From the NCBI GenBank assembly GCA_934130005.1, contig CAKOXD010000006.1, positions 25,571 through 89,570 on the forward strand: a stretch of DNA of 64,000 nucleotides, read 5' to 3'. Under the pieces are notes generated by a model that saw only the letters and a program-made list of their open reading frames with translations, did not search any database and had not been told where the DNA came from. The DNA comes from an uncultured Bacilli bacterium. Lineage in GTDB: Bacteria > Bacillota_I > Bacilli_A > RF39 > UBA660. The translations under genes and the position numbers were made by a program. Positions 51,894 through 60,462 of this stretch are shown piece after piece. Each line of letters opens with the position of its first letter. The first letter of the stretch is position 1.

Positions 51894-51972
51894 TTGTGTA
51901 ATTTATGATTATAATTTATTATAATATCGTTTTTAGGAGTACTATAATTTTTTGATAGTACTTCATTTTTTT
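51894..51972 (+). ncRNA. second possible short hairpin transcript
   Basis: TTGTGT at 51894-51899, 17 bp, TATTAT at 51917-51922 (or TATAAT at 51920). About ten bases later AGTACTAT / ATAGTACT (51938-51945 with 51955-51962) forms a hairpin with a seven-T tail. The product would be only 40-45 nt and contain nothing but the hairpin. It may instead be a terminator for leakage from upstream. Confidence 0.35.
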
Positions 51973-52010
51973 GTTTATAGGTAAATATTGCCTATTAAAA
52001 AATATAAGTA

Positions 52011-52019
52011 TGGTATAAT
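52011..52019 (+). promoter_or_regulatory. extended -10 promoter of the HipA-like gene
   Basis: TGGTATAAT, 27 bases before the start codon. Confidence 0.5.
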
Positions 52020-52046
52020 AGTATATAGAAAAGGAGATGAATTCCT

Positions 52047-53234
52047 ATGAAATGTACTTTAATGAATAAAGATAAAGAAGTAATGTTAACAGAATATGAT
52101 TCTGCAACAGGAGTGTTTACTAGTATTTATGATGTTTATAATATTGATTATGCTCCGTATATTTTAAAAAGTTTTTATAAAAATGAAGATGTTAATGATA
52201 CTTCTTTAAGAACTAATTTAAGTGAATGGTTTAAGGGAAGGGGAATACCATCTTGGAGAGATAAGCTAGACTTATTACTACATAGACTTAATATTAATGC
52301 CCCATGTGAATTATTAGATAAAGCATTTGGATTATCTTTATCAGATCAGTATTGGTTAAAACCAGTAGATTCTAATATTAAATATGAAGATATTAATTTC
52401 TTTGATAATGACTTTGATTATGCTGAATTTATGGAAGCATCACTTTCTAAAAACAGTAAGATGATTCATGATGCAACATCATTAAAAACGCCTAATAATA
52501 CTACAGATGGTATGTTAAAAAAAGCTTGGATTATTGAAGATGGTACAAGATATTTATTAAAAGGTGGATATAAGAATGAAACATTACAACCATTTAATGA
52601 AGTATTAGCAAGTGAAATATGTAAAAGATTGGAATTTGATCATGTAGAATACACACTAGATACTTATAAAGATATGGTTGTATCAAAATGTCCTTGTTTC
52701 ATAACAAAAGATACAGAACTAATTACTTGTAATCAAATAAGAAATGATATGAAAAAACATAATAGTATAGAGGACTATGAAGAATATATTAAAAAACTAG
52801 AATCTGAAGGAATTAAAGATGCAAGAGAAAAAATAGAAAATATGTATATTTTAGATTTTCTAATTATGAACGAAGATAGACATCTTAATAACTTTGGAAT
52901 AATAAGAGATGTTAATACTTTAAAATGGTTAGATGTAGCACCAATATTTGATAATGGTCAAAGTTTAAATATTGAATACTATGATGAAGAAGAAATGCAT
53001 ATTATTGGTGATGGTAAATTATTTTATGAAGTTAAACCATTTGATGAAATAATTAAAGTAGTAAAAGATATAAAAAGAATTGATGTAAATAAACTAGAAG
53101 ATATTCCTGAATGGTTTGATAATTTATTACATGAGTATCAAGATATAACAGGATACTCAGATAATAGAATTAATAAACTATGTATTTTATTAAATAGACA
53201 GATAAATAAATTGAAGAAATTAATAGAAAAATGA
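52047..53234 (+). CDS. HipA-like serine/threonine kinase, orphan
   Basis: 395 residues. The C-terminal kinase core has ILDFLIMNEDRHLNNFGIIR (catalytic Asp277 and Asn282) and VAPIFDNGQSL (metal-binding DNG at 302-304), the HipA version of HRD and DFG. YLLKGGYKNETLQPFNEVLA supplies the ATP-binding lysine and the following glutamate. About 130 N-terminal residues (FGLSLSDQYWLKPVDSNIKY) are of the type found in phage and ICE-borne HipA-domain proteins. HipA toxins phosphorylate aminoacyl-tRNA synthetases. No HipB-like antitoxin is adjacent. Confidence 0.82.
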   Translation: MKCTLMNKDKEVMLTEYDSATGVFTSIYDVYNIDYAPYILKSFYKNEDVNDTSLRTNLSEWFKGRGIPSWRDKLDLLLHRLNINAPCELLDKAFGLSLSDQYWLKPVDSNIKYEDINFFDNDFDYAEFMEASLSKNSKMIHDATSLKTPNNTTDGMLKKAWIIEDGTRYLLKGGYKNETLQPFNEVLASEICKRLEFDHVEYTLDTYKDMVVSKCPCFITKDTELITCNQIRNDMKKHNSIEDYEEYIKKLESEGIKDAREKIENMYILDFLIMNEDRHLNNFGIIRDVNTLKWLDVAPIFDNGQSLNIEYYDEEEMHIIGDGKLFYEVKPFDEIIKVVKDIKRIDVNKLEDIPEWFDNLLHEYQDITGYSDNRINKLCILLNRQINKLKKLIEK

Positions 53235-53236
53235 TT

Positions 53237-53264
53237 AGAAGTTAATATTAATTTCTTCTTTTTT
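53237..53264 (+). terminator. terminator of the HipA-like gene
   Basis: Outer AGAAG / CTTCT with an inner TTAA / TTAA palindrome, then six Ts. Confidence 0.6.
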
Positions 53265-53296
53265 GGTGGACATAAGCCAAAAAATGACAATTTTCG

Positions 53297-53305
53297 TGAT
53301 ATAAT
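53297..53305 (+). promoter_or_regulatory. extended -10 promoter of hsdR-hsdM
   Basis: TGATATAAT about 30 bases before hsdR; no -35 match. Confidence 0.5.
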
Positions 53306-53335
53306 TGAAATATATATTGATTGGTAGGTGTAATG

Positions 53336-56092
53336 ATGGGAGTATATGAGAGTGAAGCAAGACTAGAAGATCGTATGATAGATCAACTTGTAAAGCAAGG
53401 CTATTCTAAGGTAGTAATAAATGATGTTAATGAATTGGAACAAAATTTTAGAGAACAAGTCAATATTCATAACAAAATAGAACTTAAAGGTAAAAACTTA
53501 AGTGATAAAGAATTTGAAAGATTAATGGTTAAAATATCTGGTAAAGGTGTTTTTCAATCTTCAAAAGAATTAAGACAGAAACAAGATATTCAAAGAGATG
53601 ATGGTAGTATTGTTTATATTGAACTATTCAATACAAAAGATTGGTGTAAGAATATATTTCAAGTAACTCATCAAACTACTGTTGAAGGAAAATATACAAA
53701 TAGATATGATGTAACTATTTTAATAAATGGATTACCTTTGGTTCAAGTTGAATTAAAACGTAGAGGTATTGATATGAAAGAAGCCTTTAATCAAATTAAG
53801 AGATATAAGAGGCATTCTTACCAAGGATTATATAAATTTATTCAATTATTTGTAATAAGTAATGGAGTAGAAACTAAATATTTTGCAAATGGAGATCAAG
53901 AGTTAAATTATGGATTTACTTTTTATTGGACTGATATAAATAATGATAGAATTAATAACTTAGAACAATTTTGTGTATTTTTCTTAGATAGATGCCATAT
54001 AGGAAAAATGATAGCAAGATATATGATTGTTAATGAAACTGAAAAAATGTTGATGGTAATGAGACCTTATCAAGTATATGCAGTTGAAAATATTGTATCA
54101 CGTGCATTAGATACAAGTAATAATGGTTATGTATGGCATACAACTGGTTCTGGAAAAACTATTACTTCATTTAAAACAAGTCAAATTTTATCTTTAGAAC
54201 CATCTATCAATCAAGTATTCTTTTTAGTAGATAGAAAAGACTTGGATAAACAAACTTTAGATGAATTTAACAAATTTGATCCAGGTTGTGTTGATATGAC
54301 TAACCAAACTGACAAATTAATAGAGCAAATTAAAGATAGCTCTAAACCATTAATTATAACTACAATCCAAAAAATGGCTAATGCCTGTACTAATCCTAAA
54401 TATGCACATATTATGGAAAAATATAAGGATTTAAAAACAGTATTTATAATAGATGAATGTCATAGATCACAATTTGGTGATATGCATAAACAGATTTCAA
54501 AGACATTTAGTAAAGCACAATACTTTGGATTTACTGGTACTCCTAGATTTAAGGAAAATCCATCACAAGATGGTAGAAGTACTGCTGATATATTTGAAAA
54601 ATGCTTACATACATACCTAATAAAAGATGCTATTAAAGATGAAAATGTATTAGGTTTTAACGTTGATTATATAAAATTTATGGAAGTAAATACAGGTGCA
54701 TTAGAAGAAGATGTTATGGTAGAGGGCATAGATACTGATGAAGTATTCTTAGCAGATGAAAGAGTAGGCTTAATTGCTCAGCACATTATTGATCATCATA
54801 ATATAAAAACAAGAGATAGAAAATATAATGCATTATTTACTGTATCTTCAATACCGTTATTAATAAAATATTATGATGCTTTTAAAAAAATAAATCATGA
54901 TTTAAAAATAGGAGCGATATTTACTTACGGAGCAAATGAAGATTTAGATAAAAATCCAGAACATTCAAGAGAAGTATTAGATAGATATATGGAAGACTAT
55001 AACAAAATGTTTAATACAAATTTTTCTACTCATAATTTTGATGGTTATTTTAGAGATATATGTAAAAGAATTAAAAATACAGAAATTGATATAGTTATAG
55101 TTGTTAATATGTTATTGACTGGATTTGATGCTAAAAGATTAAATACGTTATATGTTGATAAACCCCTTAAATATCATGATTTAATTCAAGCATTTTCAAG
55201 AACAAATAGAGTTGAATCTGATACAAAGCCATTTGGTAATATAGTTTGTTATAGAACTACTAAAGCTAGGGTGGATGAAGCTGTTAAATTGTTTTCTCAA
55301 ACTGATAGTATTGATACTGTAATAATGGCACCATATGATACTTACCTAGATAAGTTTAATAAAGCTGTAGATAAGTTGTTAAAAATTACACCAGTAGTAG
55401 AAAGTGTTGATGAACTAGAAAGAGAAGAAGATATAAAAGAATTTATTTTAGCATTTAGAGAGGTTGCTAAAATACTTGTTAGTTTAAAAACATTTAATCA
55501 ATTTGATTTAGATAATGATGATACTGTTATTAATACTCAAATGTTTGAAGATTATAAAAGTAAATATTATGAGTTATATAGAAAAATTTCTAATGATAAA
55601 GAAAAGAGTTCAATTCTAAATGATGTTACATTCTCACTAGAACTAATTCAAACTGATAGAATTAATGTTTCATATATACTTAATTTAATTAGAAATGTTG
55701 ATTTAACAGATGAAGAACAAAAGAAACGTGATATTGCAGATATTGAAAGTAAATTAACAAATATTACAGATGATGAATTATTCTTAAAAGCTGATTTAAT
55801 TAAGAGCTTCTTAAAATCTATATTACCTGCACTAAAAGAAGATGATTCAATAGATGATGCATTCAATGAACATATGAATAAAGAAAGAGAAAAGGAAATT
55901 GAAAAATTTGCCTTAAATAATAAAATTAATTTGGATAAGTTAAATGAAATAATTAATGAGTATGAGTATAGTAGTATTTTCCCAGACAAAGAAATAAATG
56001 AAGCTATTGATATAGATGATTATTGGGAAAGAAGAACTGTAAAAAATAAAGTCAAAGAATTTATTAGAAATATATTTAAGAAATTTTTATAG
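53336..56092 (+). CDS. hsdR: type I restriction endonuclease subunit R
   Basis: DNA translocase-nuclease of a type I restriction-modification system. About 918 residues. The PD-(D/E)xK nuclease is at about 120-145 (YDVTILINGLPLVQVELKRR: Asp, then Glu-x-Lys). The superfamily 2 helicase follows: RPYQVYAVENIV, Walker A TTGSGKT, VFIIDECHRSQFGD (DECH), FTGTPRFKEN, and motif VI QAFSRTNR. The C-terminal part binds the MS core. Start uncertain between ATG 53333 and 53336; I prefer 53336 for spacing to AGGTG. 9 bp upstream of hsdM. Confidence 0.95.
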   Translation: MGVYESEARLEDRMIDQLVKQGYSKVVINDVNELEQNFREQVNIHNKIELKGKNLSDKEFERLMVKISGKGVFQSSKELRQKQDIQRDDGSIVYIELFNTKDWCKNIFQVTHQTTVEGKYTNRYDVTILINGLPLVQVELKRRGIDMKEAFNQIKRYKRHSYQGLYKFIQLFVISNGVETKYFANGDQELNYGFTFYWTDINNDRINNLEQFCVFFLDRCHIGKMIARYMIVNETEKMLMVMRPYQVYAVENIVSRALDTSNNGYVWHTTGSGKTITSFKTSQILSLEPSINQVFFLVDRKDLDKQTLDEFNKFDPGCVDMTNQTDKLIEQIKDSSKPLIITTIQKMANACTNPKYAHIMEKYKDLKTVFIIDECHRSQFGDMHKQISKTFSKAQYFGFTGTPRFKENPSQDGRSTADIFEKCLHTYLIKDAIKDENVLGFNVDYIKFMEVNTGALEEDVMVEGIDTDEVFLADERVGLIAQHIIDHHNIKTRDRKYNALFTVSSIPLLIKYYDAFKKINHDLKIGAIFTYGANEDLDKNPEHSREVLDRYMEDYNKMFNTNFSTHNFDGYFRDICKRIKNTEIDIVIVVNMLLTGFDAKRLNTLYVDKPLKYHDLIQAFSRTNRVESDTKPFGNIVCYRTTKARVDEAVKLFSQTDSIDTVIMAPYDTYLDKFNKAVDKLLKITPVVESVDELEREEDIKEFILAFREVAKILVSLKTFNQFDLDNDDTVINTQMFEDYKSKYYELYRKISNDKEKSSILNDVTFSLELIQTDRINVSYILNLIRNVDLTDEEQKKRDIADIESKLTNITDDELFLKADLIKSFLKSILPALKEDDSIDDAFNEHMNKEREKEIEKFALNNKINLDKLNEIINEYEYSSIFPDKEINEAIDIDDYWERRTVKNKVKEFIRNIFKKFL

Positions 56093-56101
56093 GAGGATGT
56101 T

Positions 56102-57661
56102 ATGTCAAGAGAAGAAAAACAACAATCACAACAAGCAGAACTTCAAAAACAACTTTGGAGTATTGCTAATTCCCTAAGGGGAAATATGGATGCTAATGAT
56201 TTCAAAAATTATATCTTAGGATTAATATTCTACAGGTATTTATCTGAAAATTTAGTTAATTACGTTGAAAATGTAATGTTAAGAAATAAAATGAAATATG
56301 CTGATATGTTCAAGGATAAGGAACAAGCACAAGAATTTAAGTCCGATTTAATAGAGGAAGAAAATATAGGTTATTGTATAGAGCCAGAGTATTTATGGAG
56401 TACATTGATTGATAACATTAAAACTGGTAAGTTTGATATTTCAATGCTTGCTAAAGCAGTTAATGTTATCTCAGAATCTACTTTAGGTAATGAATCAGAG
56501 GATGATTTCGAAAATTTATTTGAAGATATGGATTTAAACAACTCTAAATTAGGTAGAGGAGAGGCAGAAAGAACTAAACTAATATCAACTATTATGTTAA
56601 AAATAGATGACATAGACTTTCATCATGAAGATGCTGAAATTGATGTTTTAGGTGATGCCTATGAATACTTAATTTCAAACTTTGCAGCATCAGCTGGAAA
56701 GAAAGCAGGAGAGTTCTATACACCACAACAAGTATCAAGAATTCTTGCTAAATTAGTTACGTTAAATAAATCAAAACTTCAAAGTGTATATGATCCAACT
56801 TGTGGATCTGGCTCATTACTGTTAAGAGTAGGTAAAGAATGTAAGGTAAGTTCATACTATGGACAAGAATTTAATTCTACAACTTACAACTTAGCTAGAA
56901 TGAACATGTTATTACATGGAGTTTCATTTAAACATTTTGATATTAAAAATGATGATACATTAGAAAAACCTAGACATTTAGATATAAAATTTGATGCAAT
57001 AGTTGCTAATCCTCCATATTCTGCAAACTGGAGTGCTGATCCAAAGTTCATAGAAGATGAAAGATTTAGTGCTTATGGTAAATTAGCACCAAAATCAAAG
57101 GCGGATTTTGCTTTTATTCAACATATGATATATCAATTATCAGATAATGGAACTATGGCAGTAGTTCTTCCTCATGGAGTTTTATTTAGAGGAGCTTCAG
57201 AAGGAGTAATTAGAAAATATTTAATTGAAGAAAAAAACTATTTAGATGCAGTAATTGGATTACCAGCCAATATATTTTACGGAACAAGTATTCCAACTTG
57301 TATATTAGTATTTAAAAAATGTAGAGAAAATGAAGATAATATTTTATTCATTGATGCATCAAAAGATTTTGAAACTGGAAAAAATCAAAACAGATTAAGA
57401 GATGAAGATGTTGATAAAATTATTGAAACTTATAAAAATAGAGTTGAGATAGAAAAGTATTGCCATGTTGCTCCAATATCTGAAATAAAAGAAAATGAAT
57501 ATAATTTAAACATTCCTAGATATATAGATACTTTTGAAGAGGAAGAAGAAATAGATATTAAAGCTGTTCAACAAGATCTTAAAGACATAGACAAACAAAT
57601 AGCAGAAGTAGATAAAGAACTTAATGTTTACTTAAAAGAATTAGGCTTGGAGGAAATTTAA
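56102..57661 (+). CDS. hsdM: type I N6-adenine methyltransferase subunit M
   Basis: 519 residues. N-terminal HsdM domain (LQKQLWSIANSLRGNMDAND) to about 150, then GEFYTPQQVSRILAKL, SAM site DPTCGSGSLLLRVG and catalytic NPPY in VANPPYSANWSADP. The C-terminus is a coiled coil (QQDLKDIDKQIAEVDKELNV) that contacts HsdS. AGGAGG lies upstream. Its stop shares a base with the next gene's start (TAATG). Confidence 0.96.
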   Translation: MSREEKQQSQQAELQKQLWSIANSLRGNMDANDFKNYILGLIFYRYLSENLVNYVENVMLRNKMKYADMFKDKEQAQEFKSDLIEEENIGYCIEPEYLWSTLIDNIKTGKFDISMLAKAVNVISESTLGNESEDDFENLFEDMDLNNSKLGRGEAERTKLISTIMLKIDDIDFHHEDAEIDVLGDAYEYLISNFAASAGKKAGEFYTPQQVSRILAKLVTLNKSKLQSVYDPTCGSGSLLLRVGKECKVSSYYGQEFNSTTYNLARMNMLLHGVSFKHFDIKNDDTLEKPRHLDIKFDAIVANPPYSANWSADPKFIEDERFSAYGKLAPKSKADFAFIQHMIYQLSDNGTMAVVLPHGVLFRGASEGVIRKYLIEEKNYLDAVIGLPANIFYGTSIPTCILVFKKCRENEDNILFIDASKDFETGKNQNRLRDEDVDKIIETYKNRVEIEKYCHVAPISEIKENEYNLNIPRYIDTFEEEEEIDIKAVQQDLKDIDKQIAEVDKELNVYLKELGLEEI

Positions 57662-58593
57662 TGAATGAAATTAAATTAGGAAAACTTGAAAAGATAAAAG
57701 ATCTAAGAAGTATTTGGAAAAATGAAGAATATGATTTTACACCTTGGTTAGCTAAAGAACAAAATATTAAACTATTAAGTGATGAATTAGGAATTTCAAT
57801 AAAAGTTTTAAAAACAGAAGCTTCTGTCGGAAAATATTCTTTAGATATTTTAGCAGTTAACGAAGACACAAATGAAAATATTATTATTGAAAATCAACTT
57901 GAAATAACTAATCATGACCATTTAGGAAAAGTTCTTGTATATGGTGCTGGATATGATGCCAAAACAATTATTTGGATTGTAAAAGATTATAATGAAGAGC
58001 ACAAGCAAGCAATCGAATGGTTAAATGAGCATTCTGATGAAAATATAAACTTATTTTTGGTAAAAATTGAATTGTTTAAAATTGGAAATTCTGAGATAGC
58101 TCCTCATTTTGAAATAATAAGTCAACCAAATGATTGGACAAAAACTATTAGAAGTAATCAAAGTAATACAGAATTAACTGGAATGAAACTTGTTGATTTA
58201 AATTTTTGGCAAGGTTTTAGTGAATATTTATCTGACAACAGAACTACATTTTCTATTAGAAAAGCTCAACCTCAACATTGGTATAGTTTAGCTATTGGTT
58301 CTAGCGATTGCCACATAGATTTAACTGTTAATAAAAATGGTGAAGTCGCTTGTTCTTTATGGATTGAAAATAATAAAAGTCTATACAATAAATTCTTTGA
58401 ACATAAAAATGAAATAGAAACGGAATTAGGATATTCTGTTAAGTGGGATTATAAAGAAGGAAGTAAAGCTAGCAGTGTTGATATAAGAAGTGATTTTAGA
58501 TTGGATTTAAAGAATAGTGATTTGTCAAAAGGATATGAATGGTTATTAAATAAAGCTGAAGATTTTAAAAGAGTATTTAGAAAATATTTATAA
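57661..58593 (+). CDS. DUF4268 protein with PD-(D/E)xK-like nuclease domain, coupled to hsdM
   Basis: 310 residues. The N-terminal half carries EASVGKYSLDILAVNEDTNE then NIIIENQLEITNHDHLGKVL (about 60-100): Asp followed by Glu-x-Gln, the pattern of restriction-like nucleases, with the conserved glycine-rich YGAGYDAKTIIWIV after it. The C-terminal half (from about 180, LNFWQGFSEYLSDN) is DUF4268. Such proteins often accompany restriction systems, but their function is not established. Translational coupling to hsdM between M and S is notable, because hsdS normally takes this position. Confidence 0.75.
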   Translation: MNEIKLGKLEKIKDLRSIWKNEEYDFTPWLAKEQNIKLLSDELGISIKVLKTEASVGKYSLDILAVNEDTNENIIIENQLEITNHDHLGKVLVYGAGYDAKTIIWIVKDYNEEHKQAIEWLNEHSDENINLFLVKIELFKIGNSEIAPHFEIISQPNDWTKTIRSNQSNTELTGMKLVDLNFWQGFSEYLSDNRTTFSIRKAQPQHWYSLAIGSSDCHIDLTVNKNGEVACSLWIENNKSLYNKFFEHKNEIETELGYSVKWDYKEGSKASSVDIRSDFRLDLKNSDLSKGYEWLLNKAEDFKRVFRKYL

Positions 58594-58594
58594 T

Positions 58595-58637
58595 AAAAAG
58601 GATTTATACAAACATATTTTGCATAAGTCCTTTTTTT
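58595..58637. terminator. two-way terminator between the DUF4268 gene and the hsdS cassette
   Basis: AAAAAGGA...TCCTTTTTTT (58595-58602 with 58628-58637), extended inward by TTAT / ATAA, has a T-run for either direction. The right arm is part of the hsdS 3' coding repeat. Confidence 0.6.
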
Positions 58638-59230
58638 AATTCTTGTAATTTTTGAAGTGAATTTTCGTTATATTGAATTTTTAAATTTAACAATTTGATA
58701 ATTTTTCCTATTTTATTTTGCATTTTACCCTTAGGAATATCAACTTTAATTTCATAAAATAAATCTATATTAAGATTTCGTCTTACTATACTTGCTCCTT
58801 GTTCAGATGAAATTTTGTATTCATATAGTGCTTTAGGAGATTTAATCCAATAATCAAAAAAATCTATATCTATATTATTATTTATATCAAATATTTTATA
58901 TGATGGTGAAACAATACCTATGTTATATTTACTATTAATATTTATATTTCCCATCCATAGGTTTTGTGGACTAAGAACTAGTTGATTCTTTTTTAATATT
59001 TTGTAACCTACATTGTTATCACTAGCAGCTTGTTTATTAAAATAATCTTTTTGTAAGTAGATACCTTTTGATGTAGAAGATAGTATTTCATATTCATTAT
59101 TTTTAATTGTTTTATGATTTTGTTCTGCTAATATATTTTTTAAAGGAATTTTCTCTATTTCGATATTTTTTCCAATGCTATTAATAAGTCCTTTTTTAAA
59201 TAAAGAAGATACTAAAAAAGATTTATACAA
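58604..59230 (-). pseudogene. partial hsdS cassette: second target-recognition domain plus C-terminus
   Basis: An open frame of 208 codons on the minus strand. It lacks the first target-recognition domain: after MYKSFLVSS it enters SLFKKGLINSIGKN, matching the end of the central repeat (LKLFKKGL), then one TRD (IEKIPLKNILAEQNHKTIKN onward) and the conserved LQELKKGLMQNMFV end. It directly follows the stop of the full minus-strand hsdS. It has no promoter or convincing start, so it is best read as a silent TRD donor for recombination at the central and 3' repeats. Confidence 0.75.
58605..58637 (-). repeat. hsdS 3' repeat, silent-cassette copy
   Basis: 33 bases encoding the KKGLMQNMFV end. Inverted copy at 62684-62716 differs at one position. 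A looser third copy ends the full minus-strand hsdS near 59223. Confidence 0.85.
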
Positions 59231-60371
59231 ACATAACTTGCATAAGAGCTTTTTTTAGTTCTTTAAATTTGTTTAATTTATCAGTCTCTAAACTTATTTT
59301 TTTATCAAAAGTATCGAATAATATTCCTATTTTCAACTGTTCATCATTTTTATGAATTGATAATTTTAATGCTTCTAAATCTTTTTTCTGTATATTTGGC
59401 AAACCACTTCCAACTCTTAAATCCATAATTATTTTTTCATTGTGTTTTAATAAGTGATAAAGATAAGAAGTATTTACAGATGGTGAAGTAATTTTATAAC
59501 AATGTCCTCCACACCAAAATTTAGTTTTGTTAAAATTTACATAGCCACATGAATTTCCACCTTCACTAATTGTAACAGTATTTTCATTAGTATTATATTC
59601 ATTTAAATATCCTGAAGGTAATATTCCACCATTTAGCATATAATAATTTCCTTTTTCTATTAACAAATCACTATTTATTTGTTTACCTTTTTCTATTATA
59701 CAAATATCTGATAGTTTAATTTTATTATTAGTTTTTGAAAAAACTGAACTATATTTACTTAATTTAAATAACTTAAGGTCTTCTATTTTCTTTGATTGTA
59801 GTTCTATTTTTTTATCTAATAAATAAAGAGTATTTGCTATCTTAGACTGTTCGTTAGTAGAAGGAACTTTAATGTTTAATTTATTAATTGAATCTTTAGA
59901 AATTCCATATACTTTAAATCCATTTGCTAAAACTCTTAGTTGATTATGAATTATTGACGAGTTAAAATAATATCCTTTAAACATCGGTGCAAAAATATTT
60001 AAATTATCTCTAGCTAATATTGTATGTAAACCAGATATTGTTTTATTATTTACATTTACTACTTCGACAGCTTTTCCTATTCCTTCGTAATCTTCTGAGG
60101 CATCAGCAAAAATCAGGTCATTATTTTTTAACAGTTCATATTTATTATCATAATTTATATCTTTAACATAACTTGTAATTTCATCATTTTCATTTACTAT
60201 AGAGTTATATTTTCTGTGAATATCTCCATAATGTAGATTTTTCAATATTCCTGATTCTGATAATTGATCTCTTGAAAATGAGTTTGTGGCAAAGTATTGA
60301 AATACAGTTGCTAAATTTATTGATTGCCACTCATCTTTAAATTCTTTAAATCTTAATTTAGGAACATTCAT
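59223..60371 (-). CDS. hsdS: type I specificity subunit S, minus-strand copy
   Basis: 382 residues with two target-recognition domains. MNVPKLRFKEFKDEW is shared with the plus-strand copy. TRD1 spans about 15-165; the central conserved helix LLDKKIELQSKKIEDLKLFK is at about 184-203; TRD2 follows from about 215 (IKLSDICIIEKGKQINSDLL); the end LNKFKELKKALMQVMFV is the distal conserved helix. GGAGGAATACTAG gives a good ribosome-binding site. No clear promoter faces it in the present orientation, so it is probably OFF. Confidence 0.93.
   Translation of the reverse strand: MNVPKLRFKEFKDEWQSINLATVFQYFATNSFSRDQLSESGILKNLHYGDIHRKYNSIVNENDEITSYVKDINYDNKYELLKNNDLIFADASEDYEGIGKAVEVVNVNNKTISGLHTILARDNLNIFAPMFKGYYFNSSIIHNQLRVLANGFKVYGISKDSINKLNIKVPSTNEQSKIANTLYLLDKKIELQSKKIEDLKLFKLSKYSSVFSKTNNKIKLSDICIIEKGKQINSDLLIEKGNYYMLNGGILPSGYLNEYNTNENTVTISEGGNSCGYVNFNKTKFWCGGHCYKITSPSVNTSYLYHLLKHNEKIIMDLRVGSGLPNIQKKDLEALKLSIHKNDEQLKIGILFDTFDKKISLETDKLNKFKELKKALMQVMFV
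59763..59821 (-). repeat. hsdS central inverted repeat, minus-strand copy
   Basis: 59 bases encoding the central helix, inverted with respect to 62074-62132; 55 of 59 positions match, with a 21-base exact core (59763-59783). Recombination here would exchange TRD1 between the two hsdS genes. Confidence 0.85.
60337..60371 (-). repeat. hsdS 5' inverted repeat, minus-strand copy
   Basis: 35 bases from the start codon through MNVPKLRFKEF, identical and inverted relative to 61539-61573. Identity resumes for five bases after one mismatch. Confidence 0.9.
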
Positions 60372-60384
60372 CTAGTATTCCTCC

Positions 60385-60413
60385 AGTCCTCAAGTTTAAT
60401 ACTTGAAAAGCGG
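60385..60413. repeat. candidate recombinase site, left of the integrase
   Basis: Two adjoining motifs. 60385-60400 is an inverted copy (15 of 16) of 61506-61521. ACTTGAAAAGCGG at 60401-60413 is a direct copy (12 of 13) of 61519-61531. Together they frame the integrase gene and the hsdS promoter. Confidence 0.55.
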
Positions 60414-60462
60414 AAATTAATTATTTTTATATATAATATCTTTGGAAAGGAGAAAGAGTTTA

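Noticed and set aside
51820..52046. T-box or other known riboswitch before the HipA-like gene
   Set aside because: No T-box sequence, no specifier-type stem and no recognisable ligand-binding domain; the hairpins are too short.
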